Shown: in pieces, positions 45,351 to 54,523 of the stretch
How positions within the stretch are numbered: position 1 is the first letter of the stretch
Layout: each line of letters starts with the position of its first letter
From: Marivita sp.
Lineage (GTDB): Bacteria > Pseudomonadota > Alphaproteobacteria > Rhodobacterales > Rhodobacteraceae
Length of the DNA: 64,000 nt
Direction of reading: 5' to 3'
Assembly: GCF_022763305.1 (NCBI RefSeq)
Contig: NZ_JALEGT010000055.1
Location: forward strand, 141,028 to 205,027
The notes under the pieces: model-generated
What the model was told of the DNA's origin: nothing
What the model saw: the letters and a program-made list of their open reading frames with translations, nothing else
Database searches by the model: none
Made by a program: the position numbers and the translations under genes

Positions 45351-46049
45351 ATGCCCAAAGTCACAGGTTTCTTTGCTGCGCTGCTTTTCGTGCTCGGAAT
45401 TTCGCCGCTTTGGGCCGACCCGACAGGTCAGATCACCGTCACCGGAGAAGGCAGCGTTTTTGCCGTTCCTGACATGGCCGTCATCACCATGGGGGCGGCT
45501 GCCGAGGCGGAAACTGCCAAATCCGCGATGGATCAGACCTCGGTCATCACCGGGGCGATTCTCGATCGGCTCAGTGAAGCGGGGATCGTAGAACGCGATA
45601 TCCAGACATCCGATCTCCGTCTGATGCCGGTATGGTCGAACCGGTCCGCGTCGCAGTCGCGCCCCGAGATCGAGGGCTATTCCGCGTCCAACCGCGTGAC
45701 TGTCCGGGTGCGTGACCTGGACGCGCTTGGCGGCATCCTCGATGCGGTCCTCGGCGATGGGGCAAATCAGCTCGACGGGTTGCAATTCATGGTGTCCAAT
45801 CCCGAGCCGCTCCTTGACGAAGCGCGGGTCAAGGCGGTTGCAGCCGCCCGTGCACGGGCCGAGCTTTTTGCAACGGCGGCCGGGGTTGAACTGGGACCGC
45901 TTCTCAGCCTGACCGAGGCCGGTGCGCAGACATACAGGCCCGAGTTGATGGGCATGGCGCGCATGGCCGAGGAGGCGGTGCCGCTGGCACAGGGCGAGGC
46001 CGAGTTGCGCGCGAATGTGACACTTGTCTACCAGATCCTGTCTGAATGA
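45351..46049 (+). CDS. SIMPL-domain (DUF541) periplasmic protein
   Basis: 232 residues: signal peptide (MPKVTGFFAALLFVLGISPLWA) then one SIMPL domain with GQITVTGEGSVFAVPDMAVITMG, a central segment EIEGYSASNRVTVRVRDLDALGGILDAVLGDG (read in part) and C-terminal LRANVTLVYQIL. The family is broadly spread and linked to envelope stress and oxidative protection; no catalytic residues are known. AGAGG site before the ATG. Divergent from the bitopic protein across 157 bases. Confidence 0.85.
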   Translation: MPKVTGFFAALLFVLGISPLWADPTGQITVTGEGSVFAVPDMAVITMGAAAEAETAKSAMDQTSVITGAILDRLSEAGIVERDIQTSDLRLMPVWSNRSASQSRPEIEGYSASNRVTVRVRDLDALGGILDAVLGDGANQLDGLQFMVSNPEPLLDEARVKAVAAARARAELFATAAGVELGPLLSLTEAGAQTYRPELMGMARMAEEAVPLAQGEAELRANVTLVYQILSE

Positions 46050-46126
46050 TCTGGGCTCTATGACGGACGGGCCAGCCTGCCTATAGTGGCTGCAAAAAGA
46101 CACGAGCAGCACGCCAGAGGAACCGC

Positions 46127-47131
46127 ATGGCCCGCCGTCCGGCACGAACCGAAACCGTCAATGTCCTGATCGTCGGGCAAATGGGCCGCCTTGCTTACGA
46201 GGCGCTTCTGTTTGCCCTGTCACTGCGCCGCAACACGCGCGACCCGCGTTTCCGGCTTTTCGTGGCCGAACCAAAGCCCGGCCCCAAGTGGAAAACCGAT
46301 CCCAGCATCAGGCCTGAACCGCTGCGGGACATGATCGAAGCACAGGGCGCGACGATCCTGCCGTTCGAGGCCCGACATTTTGGCAGCGACTATCCTTATG
46401 GCAACAAGATCGAGGCGCTCTTTGCGCTGCCGAAGGGCGAGCCTTTCGTCTTCTTCGACACCGACACGCTGGTCACGGGCGAACTTGGCGACGTGCCGTT
46501 CGATTTTTCCAAGCCCGCGGCATCGCTTCGTGTCGAAGGGACATGGCCGCAGATCGAACTCTACGGGCCGGGGTATTCGGACATCTGGAAATCGCTTTAC
46601 GACCGGTTCGGGCTCGATTTCCAAAGCTCCCTCGATCTGTCGCAGCCGGACGAGTACTGGCGGCGCTATCTCTATTTTAATGCCGGGTTTTTCTATTACA
46701 GCTGTCCGCATGTGTTCGGGCAGATCTTTCTCGACATGGCGCTGTCAATCTGGAAGGATCCACCGCGCGAACTGGTTTGTCAGCAATTGACGCCATGGCT
46801 CGACCAGATCGCGCTGCCCCTCGTGATCCATTCGCTGGGCGGCGGGCGCGACGCGCTGCCCGAAGGCTATCTCGACGGGGACACGACGGTGCATTATCGG
46901 AACATGCCGCTCCTTTTTGCGCGCGAGAGCGATGCGGTGGTGGAATTGTTGACGGACCTTGCGGCACCCAACCCGGTGAAGCGGTTGCTGAAGGATTACG
47001 AGCCGTTCAAGCGCATGATCTACCAGAATCGCGGCCAAAAGGTGCGCGCGCTATTCGACCGGGATCACCTTCCCAGCCGGGAACAACCGATCCGGCAAAA
47101 GATCAAGAAAAACGGATTCTGGATGGTCTGA
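46127..47131 (+). CDS. Putative glycosyltransferase (GT-A-like), uncertain
   Basis: 334 residues, no signal peptide. Visible: NVLIVGQMGRLAYEALLFALSLR at the N-terminus, then an FVFFDTDTLV motif, which resembles the DxD metal-sugar-nucleotide motif of GT-A enzymes. Further features are YFNAGFFYYSCP, typical of GT8-like folds, and HSLGGGRDALPEGYL. The C-terminus is basic (QNRGQKVRALF, IRQKIKKNGFW). I infer a glycosyltransferase acting on an unknown acceptor. Neighbours do not inform the job. Confidence 0.5.
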   Translation: MARRPARTETVNVLIVGQMGRLAYEALLFALSLRRNTRDPRFRLFVAEPKPGPKWKTDPSIRPEPLRDMIEAQGATILPFEARHFGSDYPYGNKIEALFALPKGEPFVFFDTDTLVTGELGDVPFDFSKPAASLRVEGTWPQIELYGPGYSDIWKSLYDRFGLDFQSSLDLSQPDEYWRRYLYFNAGFFYYSCPHVFGQIFLDMALSIWKDPPRELVCQQLTPWLDQIALPLVIHSLGGGRDALPEGYLDGDTTVHYRNMPLLFARESDAVVELLTDLAAPNPVKRLLKDYEPFKRMIYQNRGQKVRALFDRDHLPSREQPIRQKIKKNGFWMV

Positions 47132-47291
47132 CATGGGCGGTCCGGACGAAAAAATGGTTGTGCGAAAACTGTTTACATATCCCTGCCATAGCTTAACCTG
47201 ACGCGTGAGAGTCCTGTCCGGTGCCGCCATGACGCGCATCGGAACGGATTCTTGTGCGCATAGTTTCGTTACGCATTCTCCGGAGACCAAG

Positions 47292-49166
47292 ATGGCGTTT
47301 CTTAGAGCAGTCACTTCCGAGCCAACCGGCAATCCCATCATCGACGTTCTGGTCGACGGCTATGCCTGGGACCTGTCCTTCTCAAGGACGATCTCATGGG
47401 CGTTGGCGGACGGTCTGAACCCCGAACATGTCTGGGATGACCGCGCCGGCGCCATCCAGACCTTTTCGGCGGCTCTGGCCTCGATCGAACAGTTCATCAA
47501 TGTCGAATTCGACTACGTGGGCGATTTCACGAGCCCCATCGTTGCCGGGGAGGCAGGCGCGGATCTGGTTTACACGCTCGACAATTCCGATGTGGATGAT
47601 GGCACGCTTGCCTATGCCTATTATCCGGGAGCCGAGCCCTTTACCCAGTTCGAGCAATATTCGACCGAGGGCGGCGACGTCTTCATGAACTTCAACAACG
47701 ACATCATTGCGGGATCGAGCTTCCGGCCCGGATCCGAAGGGTTCCTGACCGTCATTCACGAGATCGGACACGCGCTCGGTCTGAAGCACCCGTTTGACGG
47801 CAGTCCGGGGCGGCCGACGCTGGACGAGCTCGATCAGACCCTCGTGCGCGACCTCGATTGGTTTTCGATCATGTCCTATTCGGACCAGTTCGAAGAGGAA
47901 TATGAACGCTGGGATCCGGCCACGCCGATGATCCTCGACGTGTTGGGGCTTCAATATCTCTACGGGGTGAACACGGCGACGAATGCCGGGGATACGACCT
48001 TGGCGTTGACGACCGAGGATTATTATTACACGCTTTGGGACGCCAGCGGGAATGATCGCGCGGATGCTTCGGGCCAGTCGCAGGGCTGGACGATTTTCCT
48101 GCCGGATTTCGCGGCGACGCCCTTGGTCGACACGCTTACCGGCTTTGCCCTGCCGTCGGACCAGTTCAACGATACACTGGTGGAGTCCGCGCCCACGGAA
48201 ATGATCTGGCTGATGGGCGATATCGAGAACGCCACCGGGTCGGCCTTTAATGACTGGATCAACGGCAGCGCGCTTGACAACGATCTGCGCGGTGGGGCCG
48301 GTGATGACGAGCTGGAAGGCTACGGCGGCAACGACACGATCGACGGCAATGACGGGATCGACCTTGCGTATTTCCTGGGCGACCAATCGTCCTACACGCT
48401 GACCATCGGGTCCGACGGGATCACCGTTCAGGACCGACGTGCCGACGGGGCGGGGACGGATACGCTGCGCAATGTCGAATTGGTGGAATTCTACACCGAC
48501 ACCGACCGCGCGACCCTCGACCTGCAGCGGTTCGGCGGTCCGGCGGGGTTGTCCGCAGAGGATCTGCAAAGCTTCATCGAGCTTTACATCGCCTATTTCA
48601 ACCGCGCGCCCGATGCGCTGGGGTTGAACTTCTGGGGCACCGCGTTTGCGAATGGGACGTCGCTGCAGGAAATGGCGGCGCTCTTTGTCAATCAGGACGA
48701 AACCCGCGCGGCCTATCCCGAAGGTTTGTCGAACGAGGATTTTGCGACAGCGGTCTATGACAATGTGCTGGGGCGGACCCCGGATCCCGAGGGCTACGAG
48801 TTCTGGGTCAACGCGCTCAACTCCGGTGGCATCGGACGGGATGTCTTCATCCTTGGTGTTCTGGAGGGAGCTAAGGCGGATCCGGGGCCGGATGCGACGC
48901 CCGACTTCATCGCGCAGCAGCTTGCGGATCGTGAATTCCTCGCCGACAAGACGGATATCGGGGCGCTCTATGCCGTGCATCGCGGCATGTCGGATGTGCC
49001 CAACGCGATAGCCGTCATGGCGGGGTTCGACGGGTCGGACAGCAGCCTTGCCGAGGCGGTGGCTTCGGTCGATCAGTTCTATGCGGCGGCGCTCGATCCT
49101 GACGACGGCGCGTTCCTGATGCCGCTCGTCGGCGTTCTGGACAACCCGTTCGACGCCATCGCATGA
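47292..49166 (+). CDS. Serralysin-like metalloprotease with DUF4214 domain
   Basis: 624 residues. Zinc motif HEIGHALGLKH at residues 156-166, Met-turn around SIMSY (Met194), then a short run of Gly/Asp-rich calcium-binding repeats (GGAGDDELEGYGGNDTIDG, residues about 335-355). A DUF4214 domain follows (about 430-545: ELYIAYFNRAPDALGLNFW, VYDNVLGRTPDPEGYEFW). No N-terminal signal peptide, so type I secretion with a C-terminal signal is likely. I start at MAFLRAVTSE, with GGAG upstream; the longer frame lacks homology. No T1SS genes are adjacent. Confidence 0.82.
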   Translation: MAFLRAVTSEPTGNPIIDVLVDGYAWDLSFSRTISWALADGLNPEHVWDDRAGAIQTFSAALASIEQFINVEFDYVGDFTSPIVAGEAGADLVYTLDNSDVDDGTLAYAYYPGAEPFTQFEQYSTEGGDVFMNFNNDIIAGSSFRPGSEGFLTVIHEIGHALGLKHPFDGSPGRPTLDELDQTLVRDLDWFSIMSYSDQFEEEYERWDPATPMILDVLGLQYLYGVNTATNAGDTTLALTTEDYYYTLWDASGNDRADASGQSQGWTIFLPDFAATPLVDTLTGFALPSDQFNDTLVESAPTEMIWLMGDIENATGSAFNDWINGSALDNDLRGGAGDDELEGYGGNDTIDGNDGIDLAYFLGDQSSYTLTIGSDGITVQDRRADGAGTDTLRNVELVEFYTDTDRATLDLQRFGGPAGLSAEDLQSFIELYIAYFNRAPDALGLNFWGTAFANGTSLQEMAALFVNQDETRAAYPEGLSNEDFATAVYDNVLGRTPDPEGYEFWVNALNSGGIGRDVFILGVLEGAKADPGPDATPDFIAQQLADREFLADKTDIGALYAVHRGMSDVPNAIAVMAGFDGSDSSLAEAVASVDQFYAAALDPDDGAFLMPLVGVLDNPFDAIA

Positions 49167-49249
49167 TGCACATCCGGGCCGCGTATGCCCAAGCGGCGGG
49201 CGCGGCCATCCTGATGGCTGTGCCTGCCTGACATTACCGGGAGGAGCCC

Positions 49250-49915
49250 ATGGCCGACGCCGTCTGGATCGACCGCTTTCAGGGATTGAGCCGTTTGCCG
49301 GACCCGGTGAAGGCGCAGCTTGTTGCGGAAAGCGCGGTCATGACCGTGCCTGCCGGAACGGCGGTCTTCGGCCCCGGGGCCGTTCCTGACAATCTGCTGT
49401 TTCTTCTCAAGGGACGCGTGCGCGTGCAGCAAACCTCGGAAAGCGGGCGGGACATCGTGCTCTACCGGGTCGAGGCGGGGGAAAGCTGTGTGCTGACCAC
49501 GGCGTGCCTGCTGGCGCACGAACCCTATTCGGCGGAAGGCATCACCGAAACCGAGGTGACAGCCGTGGCGATCCCGCGCGGTGCCTTCGACCGGTTGATG
49601 GCGGCGTCGCGGGAGTTTCGCGAATTTGTCCTGACCGCCTATGCGCGGCGGATCACGGACCTCTTTCGCGTGATCGACGATGTGGCCTTTGGCCGGATCG
49701 ACGTGCGGTTGGCGGGCCGGTTGCTGAGCCTCGCGGTGGACGGCGATGAACTGGCGACCACGCATTCGCAGCTGGCAACGGAACTCGGCACGGCGCGCGA
49801 GGTGATTTCTCGGGTGCTTAACGATTTTCAGAAGCGCGGCTTTGTCGCCCAGTCGCGCGGTCGGATCACGCTGCTGGATCGCGGCAGCCTGTCCCGTCTT
49901 GCGGACAGTGCCTGA
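49250..49915 (+). CDS. Crp/Fnr-family transcriptional regulator
   Basis: 221 residues: cyclic-nucleotide-binding-like beta barrel (PAGTAVFGPGAVPDNLLFLLKGRVRV in part), a dimer helix and a C-terminal winged helix (THSQLATELGTAREVISRVLNDFQKRG, about 169-195). It has only two cysteines, Cys80 and Cys86 in GESCVLTTACLL, in the sensor domain, so thiol sensing is possible. GGGAGGAG site upstream. It is followed by a sulfide-oxidation operon and a possible operator (49966), suggesting it controls those genes. Confidence 0.85.
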   Translation: MADAVWIDRFQGLSRLPDPVKAQLVAESAVMTVPAGTAVFGPGAVPDNLLFLLKGRVRVQQTSESGRDIVLYRVEAGESCVLTTACLLAHEPYSAEGITETEVTAVAIPRGAFDRLMAASREFREFVLTAYARRITDLFRVIDDVAFGRIDVRLAGRLLSLAVDGDELATTHSQLATELGTAREVISRVLNDFQKRGFVAQSRGRITLLDRGSLSRLADSA

Positions 49916-49965
49916 CCCCGGTCGCTGCGACTGAACCCTCGTATTTGGGGCGCAGCGGCCCCAAG

Positions 49966-49978
49966 GTGACAATATCAC
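49966..49978. promoter_or_regulatory. Possible Crp-type operator upstream of the persulfide dioxygenase
   Basis: GTGA-N5-TCAC inverted repeat (GTGACAATATCAC), 60 bases before the dioxygenase start. Crp-family sites normally have a six-base spacer (TGTGA-N6-TCACA), so the fit is approximate. A hairpin TTGGGGC-GCAGCG-GCCCCAA (49945-49964) lies just upstream. Confidence 0.35.
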
Positions 49979-50037
49979 TGAACGGGGGCGGGCATAGGCG
50001 TACCACAGGATCAAATCTGATTCTGGAGGACCGCACA

Positions 50038-50922
50038 GTGACCCAATATCCCGTGAACATGACCGTCACACCCGAGGTGTCTGCCCATTTCGACGAGGCC
50101 ACCAACACCATCAGCTACATCGTGAAGGACCCGACTTCGAACGCCTGCGCGATCGTCGACAGCGTGATGGACATCGACTATGCCGCCGGTCGCATCACCT
50201 ATGACCATGCCGACGCGCTGATCGCAGAGATCGAGCAGCGTGGACTCAAGCTGGAATGGATCATCGAAACCCATGTCCATGCCGATCACCTGTCGGCGGC
50301 GCCCTATATCCAGCAGAAGCTGGGCGGCAAGATCGGCGTCGGGTCGAAGATCATGGTCGTGCAGGACACGTTTGGCAAGATTTTCAACGAAGGCACCGAG
50401 TTCCAGCGCGACGGCAGCCAGTTCGACAAGTTGTTCGAGGACGGCGACACCTACACTATCGGCAACATGGACGCCTTTGCGATCTATACTCCCGGCCACA
50501 CTCCGGCCTGCATGGTGCATGTGATGGGCAACGCCGCCTTTGTGGGCGATACGCTGTTCATGCCCGATGGCGGTTCGGCCCGCGCGGATTTCCCGGGCGG
50601 GGATGCGGCCACGCTTTATGACAGCATCCAGAAGGTGCTGGCGCTGCCCGACGAGATGCGTCTCTTCATGTGTCACGATTACGGCCCCAATGGCCGCGAC
50701 ATCCAGTGGGAAACCACTGTGGGCGAGGAAAAGGCACACAACATCCATGTCGGCGGCGGCAAGACCAAGGACGAGTTCGTCACCTTCCGCACCGAGCGCG
50801 ATGCCACGCTCGATATGCCGAAGCTGATCATTCCGTCGCTTCAGGTCAACATGCGTGCCGGTGAGGTTCCGCGCGACAAGGATGGCCGTCCGATGCTCAA
50901 GGTGCCGGTCAACGCACTCTGA
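50038..50922 (+). CDS. Persulfide dioxygenase (ETHE1/Blh-type MBL)
   Basis: 294 residues, GTG start with GGAGGA upstream. MBL motif ETHVHADHLSAAPY (His79, His81, Asp83, His84), then PGHTPACMV (His) and VGDTLFMPDGGSARADFPGGDA, all typical of Blh/ETHE1. These oxidise glutathione or free persulfide to sulfite. Located upstream of the SQR fusion, as in other sulfide operons. Downstream gap 50923-50987 contains a 22-base palindrome. Confidence 0.88.
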   Translation: MTQYPVNMTVTPEVSAHFDEATNTISYIVKDPTSNACAIVDSVMDIDYAAGRITYDHADALIAEIEQRGLKLEWIIETHVHADHLSAAPYIQQKLGGKIGVGSKIMVVQDTFGKIFNEGTEFQRDGSQFDKLFEDGDTYTIGNMDAFAIYTPGHTPACMVHVMGNAAFVGDTLFMPDGGSARADFPGGDAATLYDSIQKVLALPDEMRLFMCHDYGPNGRDIQWETTVGEEKAHNIHVGGGKTKDEFVTFRTERDATLDMPKLIIPSLQVNMRAGEVPRDKDGRPMLKVPVNAL

Positions 50923-50934
50923 CGCTTCGAACAT

Positions 50935-50956
50935 CGTGGCGGCGCACGCCGCCACG
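50935..50956. repeat. 22-base GC palindrome between dioxygenase and SQR fusion
   Basis: CGTGGCGGCG-CA-CGCCGCCACG: ten-bp perfect stem with a two-base centre. No T-run. Could be an RNA-processing or pausing structure within the operon. Confidence 0.65.
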
Positions 50957-50987
50957 TCCTTTCACGCACGCAGACGAGGCTTTCGCG

Positions 50988-52667
50988 ATGCAATTGAACA
51001 AGATCACCGACGCGCTGACCGTCAGCTCGCAGATCTCCGCCGGCGACATTCCGGCACTGAAAGAGGCCGGGTTCCGGTCGATCATCTGCAACCGTCCCGA
51101 CGGTGAAGCCGCGGATCAGCCGACCCACGAGGAAATCGAAGCCGCAGCAAAGGCCGCCGGGCTCGAGACACGCTATCTGCCGATCCGCGCGGGGCTTGTG
51201 CAGGACGAGGATGCCGTGGCCTTCGGTGCGGCGTTGCGCGACCTGCCCGGGCCCGTGCTGGCCTATTGCCGGACCGGCACACGCTCGGCCACGCTCTGGT
51301 CGTTGAGCCAGGCCAAGGCCTTGCCCATGGTCGAGATCCTTGGTGCAACCAAGGCTGCGGGCTACGACATGAACGGTGTTGCCCGGCGTATCGCCAATGG
51401 AGGCAAGACGCCGACCGATACCGGGGATGCCAAGTTCGACGTGGTCATCGTCGGCGGTGGGGCCGGTGGCATTTCCGTTGCCGCCAGCCTCAAGGCGCGC
51501 AAACCGGGCCTGTCGGTGGCCATCATCGACCCGGCGGACATCCACTATTACCAGCCCGGCTGGACCATGGTCGGCGGCGGCATCTTCGAGGCGCAGGACA
51601 CCGCCAAGACCATGGGATCGCTGATCCCGCAGGGGGTGCTTTGGATCAAATCGGCCGTCGCGGCCTTCGAGCCCGAGAACGATGCGGTGATCCTCGATGG
51701 CTGCCGCGTGGTGAAATACGACCGTCTGGTCGTCTGTCCGGGCCTCAAGCTTGACTGGAGCAAGGTGGACGGACTGGAAGAGACCTTGGGCCGCAATGGG
51801 GTGACATCGAATTATCGTTACGATCTCGCACCTTACACGTGGCAGCTTGTCAACGGCATGAAGCAGGGCCGTGCGCTCTTTACACAGCCGCCGATGCCGA
51901 TCAAATGCGCCGGTGCGCCGCAAAAAGCGATGTACCTGTCGGGCGATGCCTGGTTCCGCAAGGGTGTGCTTAAGAACATCGACATTCAGTTCATGAATGC
52001 GGGTGGCGTGCTGTTCGGCGTCAAGGACTACGTTCCGGCGCTGATGGAGTACGTCAAGAAATACGATGCCTCGCTCAACTTCTTCCACAATCTGATCGCG
52101 GTTGACGGTCCGGCGAAGACAGCCACCTTTGCGGTCAACGCCCCGGACGCCGAGCCTGCCACGGTGACCGTGGAGTTCGACATGCTGCATGTTTGCCCGC
52201 CGCAGACCGCGCCAGATTTCATTCGCGTGTCACCGCTCGCCGATGCGGCGGGCTGGGTGGATGTCGATCAGGCCACGCTGCGGCACATACGCTATGACAA
52301 CATCTGGTCGCTGGGCGATGTGATGAACGCGCCAAATGCGAAAACCGCTGCCGCCGCACGCAAGCAGGCGCCGACCGTTGCGGACAATATCGTGGCGGAT
52401 ATCCGGGGCCGGTCGGCCGTGGCGCAATATGACGGCTATGGCTCCTGTCCGTTGACGGTGGAGCGGGGCAAGATCGTGCTGGCCGAGTTCGGCTATGGCG
52501 GCACGCTCAAGCCCAGTTTCCCGAGTTACCTGATCGACGGCACGAAACCGTCCCGCGCGGCGTGGCTGCTCAAGGAAAAGCTGCTTCCGCCGATCTATTG
52601 GAAGGCGATGCTCAAGGGCAAGGAATGGATGGCCAAGCCCGAGAAAATCAAGGTCGCAGCCGAGTAA
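50988..52667 (+). CDS. Phosphatase-like/DUF442 domain fused to sulfide:quinone reductase
   Basis: 559 residues. Residues 1-130 are a TIGR01244/DUF442 (PTP-like) domain with active-site motif CRTGTRS (Cys94). Residues about 148-500 are a type II sulfide:quinone oxidoreductase: FAD motif VVIVGGGAGGISVA, then IKCAGAPQKAMYLSGDAW (Cys307), HVCPPQTAPD (Cys403) and SLGDVMNAPNAKTAAAARKQAP. The motif that reads GDC in human SQOR is GDV here. SQRs oxidise H2S to persulfide and pass electrons to quinone at the membrane. Works with the persulfide dioxygenase. Confidence 0.85.
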   Translation: MQLNKITDALTVSSQISAGDIPALKEAGFRSIICNRPDGEAADQPTHEEIEAAAKAAGLETRYLPIRAGLVQDEDAVAFGAALRDLPGPVLAYCRTGTRSATLWSLSQAKALPMVEILGATKAAGYDMNGVARRIANGGKTPTDTGDAKFDVVIVGGGAGGISVAASLKARKPGLSVAIIDPADIHYYQPGWTMVGGGIFEAQDTAKTMGSLIPQGVLWIKSAVAAFEPENDAVILDGCRVVKYDRLVVCPGLKLDWSKVDGLEETLGRNGVTSNYRYDLAPYTWQLVNGMKQGRALFTQPPMPIKCAGAPQKAMYLSGDAWFRKGVLKNIDIQFMNAGGVLFGVKDYVPALMEYVKKYDASLNFFHNLIAVDGPAKTATFAVNAPDAEPATVTVEFDMLHVCPPQTAPDFIRVSPLADAAGWVDVDQATLRHIRYDNIWSLGDVMNAPNAKTAAAARKQAPTVADNIVADIRGRSAVAQYDGYGSCPLTVERGKIVLAEFGYGGTLKPSFPSYLIDGTKPSRAAWLLKEKLLPPIYWKAMLKGKEWMAKPEKIKVAAE

Positions 52668-52708
52668 ACCGTATGCTGCGGCCGGTACGTGCCGCATAAC
52701 AGACCTGA

Positions 52709-52734
52709 CGGGCAGGGCCATCCGGCTCTGTCCG
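52709..52734. repeat. Hairpin upstream of sulP
   Basis: CGGGCAGGGCC-ATCC-GGCTCTGTCCG: eleven-bp stem with two G-T pairs, 20 bases before the sulP start. It may shape translation or transcript stability. A second hairpin is possible just before it (TGCGGC...GCCGCA). Confidence 0.5.
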
Positions 52735-52754
52735 CGACCAATTCGAGACACCCC

Positions 52755-54494
52755 ATGCTGAACCATCTTCGCGGCTACTTTCCGATCCTCGACTGGGGGC
52801 GGAGCTATGACCGGAACGCGTTTTCCAATGACATGATCGCGGCGGTGATCGTGACGATCATGCTGATCCCGCAATCTCTGGCCTATGCGCTGTTGGCGGG
52901 TCTGCCGCCCGAGGCGGGGATCTACGCGTCCATTGCGCCGATCATCCTCTATGCCATCTTCGGCACAAGCCGCGCCTTGGCTGTCGGACCGGTGGCCGTG
53001 GTGTCGTTGCTTACAGCTTCCGCTGTGGGTCAGGTCGCCGAGGCCGGGACAGCCGGTTACGCCGTTGCGGCGCTGACGCTGGCCTTTCTGTCCGGCGGGT
53101 TCCTTGTCCTGCTGGGTGTGCTGCGTCTGGGGTTTCTTGCGAATTTCCTCAGCCATCCCGTGATTGCCGGGTTCATCACGGCGTCGGGCATCCTGATCGC
53201 GGTCAGCCAGTTGAAGCATATCCTGGGCGTGTCGGCGCATGGGCACACGCTGCCGGAGATCGTGGCCTCGCTCTGGGTGCATCTCGGCGATACCAGCGTG
53301 CTGACTGTGGTGATCGGGGTGTCGGCCACGGCCTTTCTGTTCTGGGTGCGCAAAGGGTTGAAGCCGCTGCTGCGTAAGCTGGGCGCTTCGCCAAAGCTGG
53401 CCGACGTACTGACCAAGGCGGGCCCTGTGGCCGCGGTGGCCGTCACGACCCTCGCGGTCTGGCTGCTGGGTCTCAACGACATGGGCGTGAAGATCGTGGG
53501 CGAGGTGCCCCAAGGCCTGCCTCCGCTCACGCTGCCCAGCCTGTCGCCGGACCTGATCGGCCAATTGCTGATGCCCGCGATCCTGATTTCGATCATCGGG
53601 TTTGTCGAATCCGTGTCGGTGGCGCAAACACTTGCGGCCAAGAAACGCCAGCGCATCGACCCCGATCAGGAACTCATCGGGCTGGGTGCGGCCAACCTTG
53701 GTGCGGCCTTTACCGGGGGCTACCCGGTGACGGGGGGCTTCGCGCGGTCCGTGGTCAACTACGATGCCGGTGCCGAAACGCCGGCAGCCGGTGCCTTCAC
53801 CGCAGTCGGACTTGCCATTGCGGCCGTTGCGCTGACCCCGCTGGTCTATTTCCTGCCGACCGCAACCCTTGCCGCGACCATCGTGGTGGCGGTTCTGAGT
53901 CTCGTCGATTTCTCGATCCTCAAGAAGACATGGGGTTATTCCCGGGCCGATTTCGCTGCGGTCAGCGCAACGATCCTGCTCACCCTGACGATGGGCGTCG
54001 AGGTGGGGGTGGCCTCGGGCGTGGGCATTTCGATCCTGCTGCATCTCTACAAGACCTCGCGTCCGCACGTGGCCGAAGTCGGGCTTGTGCCGGGCACCCA
54101 GCATTTCCGCAACATCCACCGTCACAATGTCGAGACAGATCCGTCAGTCCTGACGCTGCGAGTTGACGAGAGCCTCTATTTCGTGAACGCGCGCTTTCTT
54201 GAAGACATGGTGCAGGCGCGCGTGTCCGAAGGATGTGCCATCAAGAACGTTATCCTGATGTTCTCGGCGGTGAACGAAGTGGATTTCTCGGCGCTGGAGA
54301 GCCTCGAGGCGATCAATCAGCGCCTGACGGAACTTGGCATCGGGCTGCATTTGTCCGAGGTGAAGGGGCCCGTCATGGATCGGCTCAAGGCGACCCACTT
54401 CATTCATGAGCTGAACGGTCGCGTGTTCCTGTCGCAATATGACGCTTGGCGCGCAATGCTGCCGCCGGTCGACACGGACAAAGCGGCAGAGTAG
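52755..54494 (+). CDS. SulP-family anion transporter with STAS domain
   Basis: 579 residues: ten to twelve predicted membrane helices with the SulP hallmarks MLIPQSLAYALLAGLPPEAGIYAS (in part), ILYAIFGTSRALAVGPVAVVSLLT (in part), NLGAAFTGGYPVTGGFARSVVN (in part) and a STAS domain near the C-terminus (LRVDESLYFVNARFLED, VNEVDFSALESLEAIN). SulP proteins move sulfate, bicarbonate or other anions. In this sulfide operon sulfate or sulfite transport is likely. Start at MLNHLRGYFP. Confidence 0.85.
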   Translation: MLNHLRGYFPILDWGRSYDRNAFSNDMIAAVIVTIMLIPQSLAYALLAGLPPEAGIYASIAPIILYAIFGTSRALAVGPVAVVSLLTASAVGQVAEAGTAGYAVAALTLAFLSGGFLVLLGVLRLGFLANFLSHPVIAGFITASGILIAVSQLKHILGVSAHGHTLPEIVASLWVHLGDTSVLTVVIGVSATAFLFWVRKGLKPLLRKLGASPKLADVLTKAGPVAAVAVTTLAVWLLGLNDMGVKIVGEVPQGLPPLTLPSLSPDLIGQLLMPAILISIIGFVESVSVAQTLAAKKRQRIDPDQELIGLGAANLGAAFTGGYPVTGGFARSVVNYDAGAETPAAGAFTAVGLAIAAVALTPLVYFLPTATLAATIVVAVLSLVDFSILKKTWGYSRADFAAVSATILLTLTMGVEVGVASGVGISILLHLYKTSRPHVAEVGLVPGTQHFRNIHRHNVETDPSVLTLRVDESLYFVNARFLEDMVQARVSEGCAIKNVILMFSAVNEVDFSALESLEAINQRLTELGIGLHLSEVKGPVMDRLKATHFIHELNGRVFLSQYDAWRAMLPPVDTDKAAE

Positions 54495-54523
54495 TCAGAA
54501 CACCACCGTCCGGAGACAGAGAC

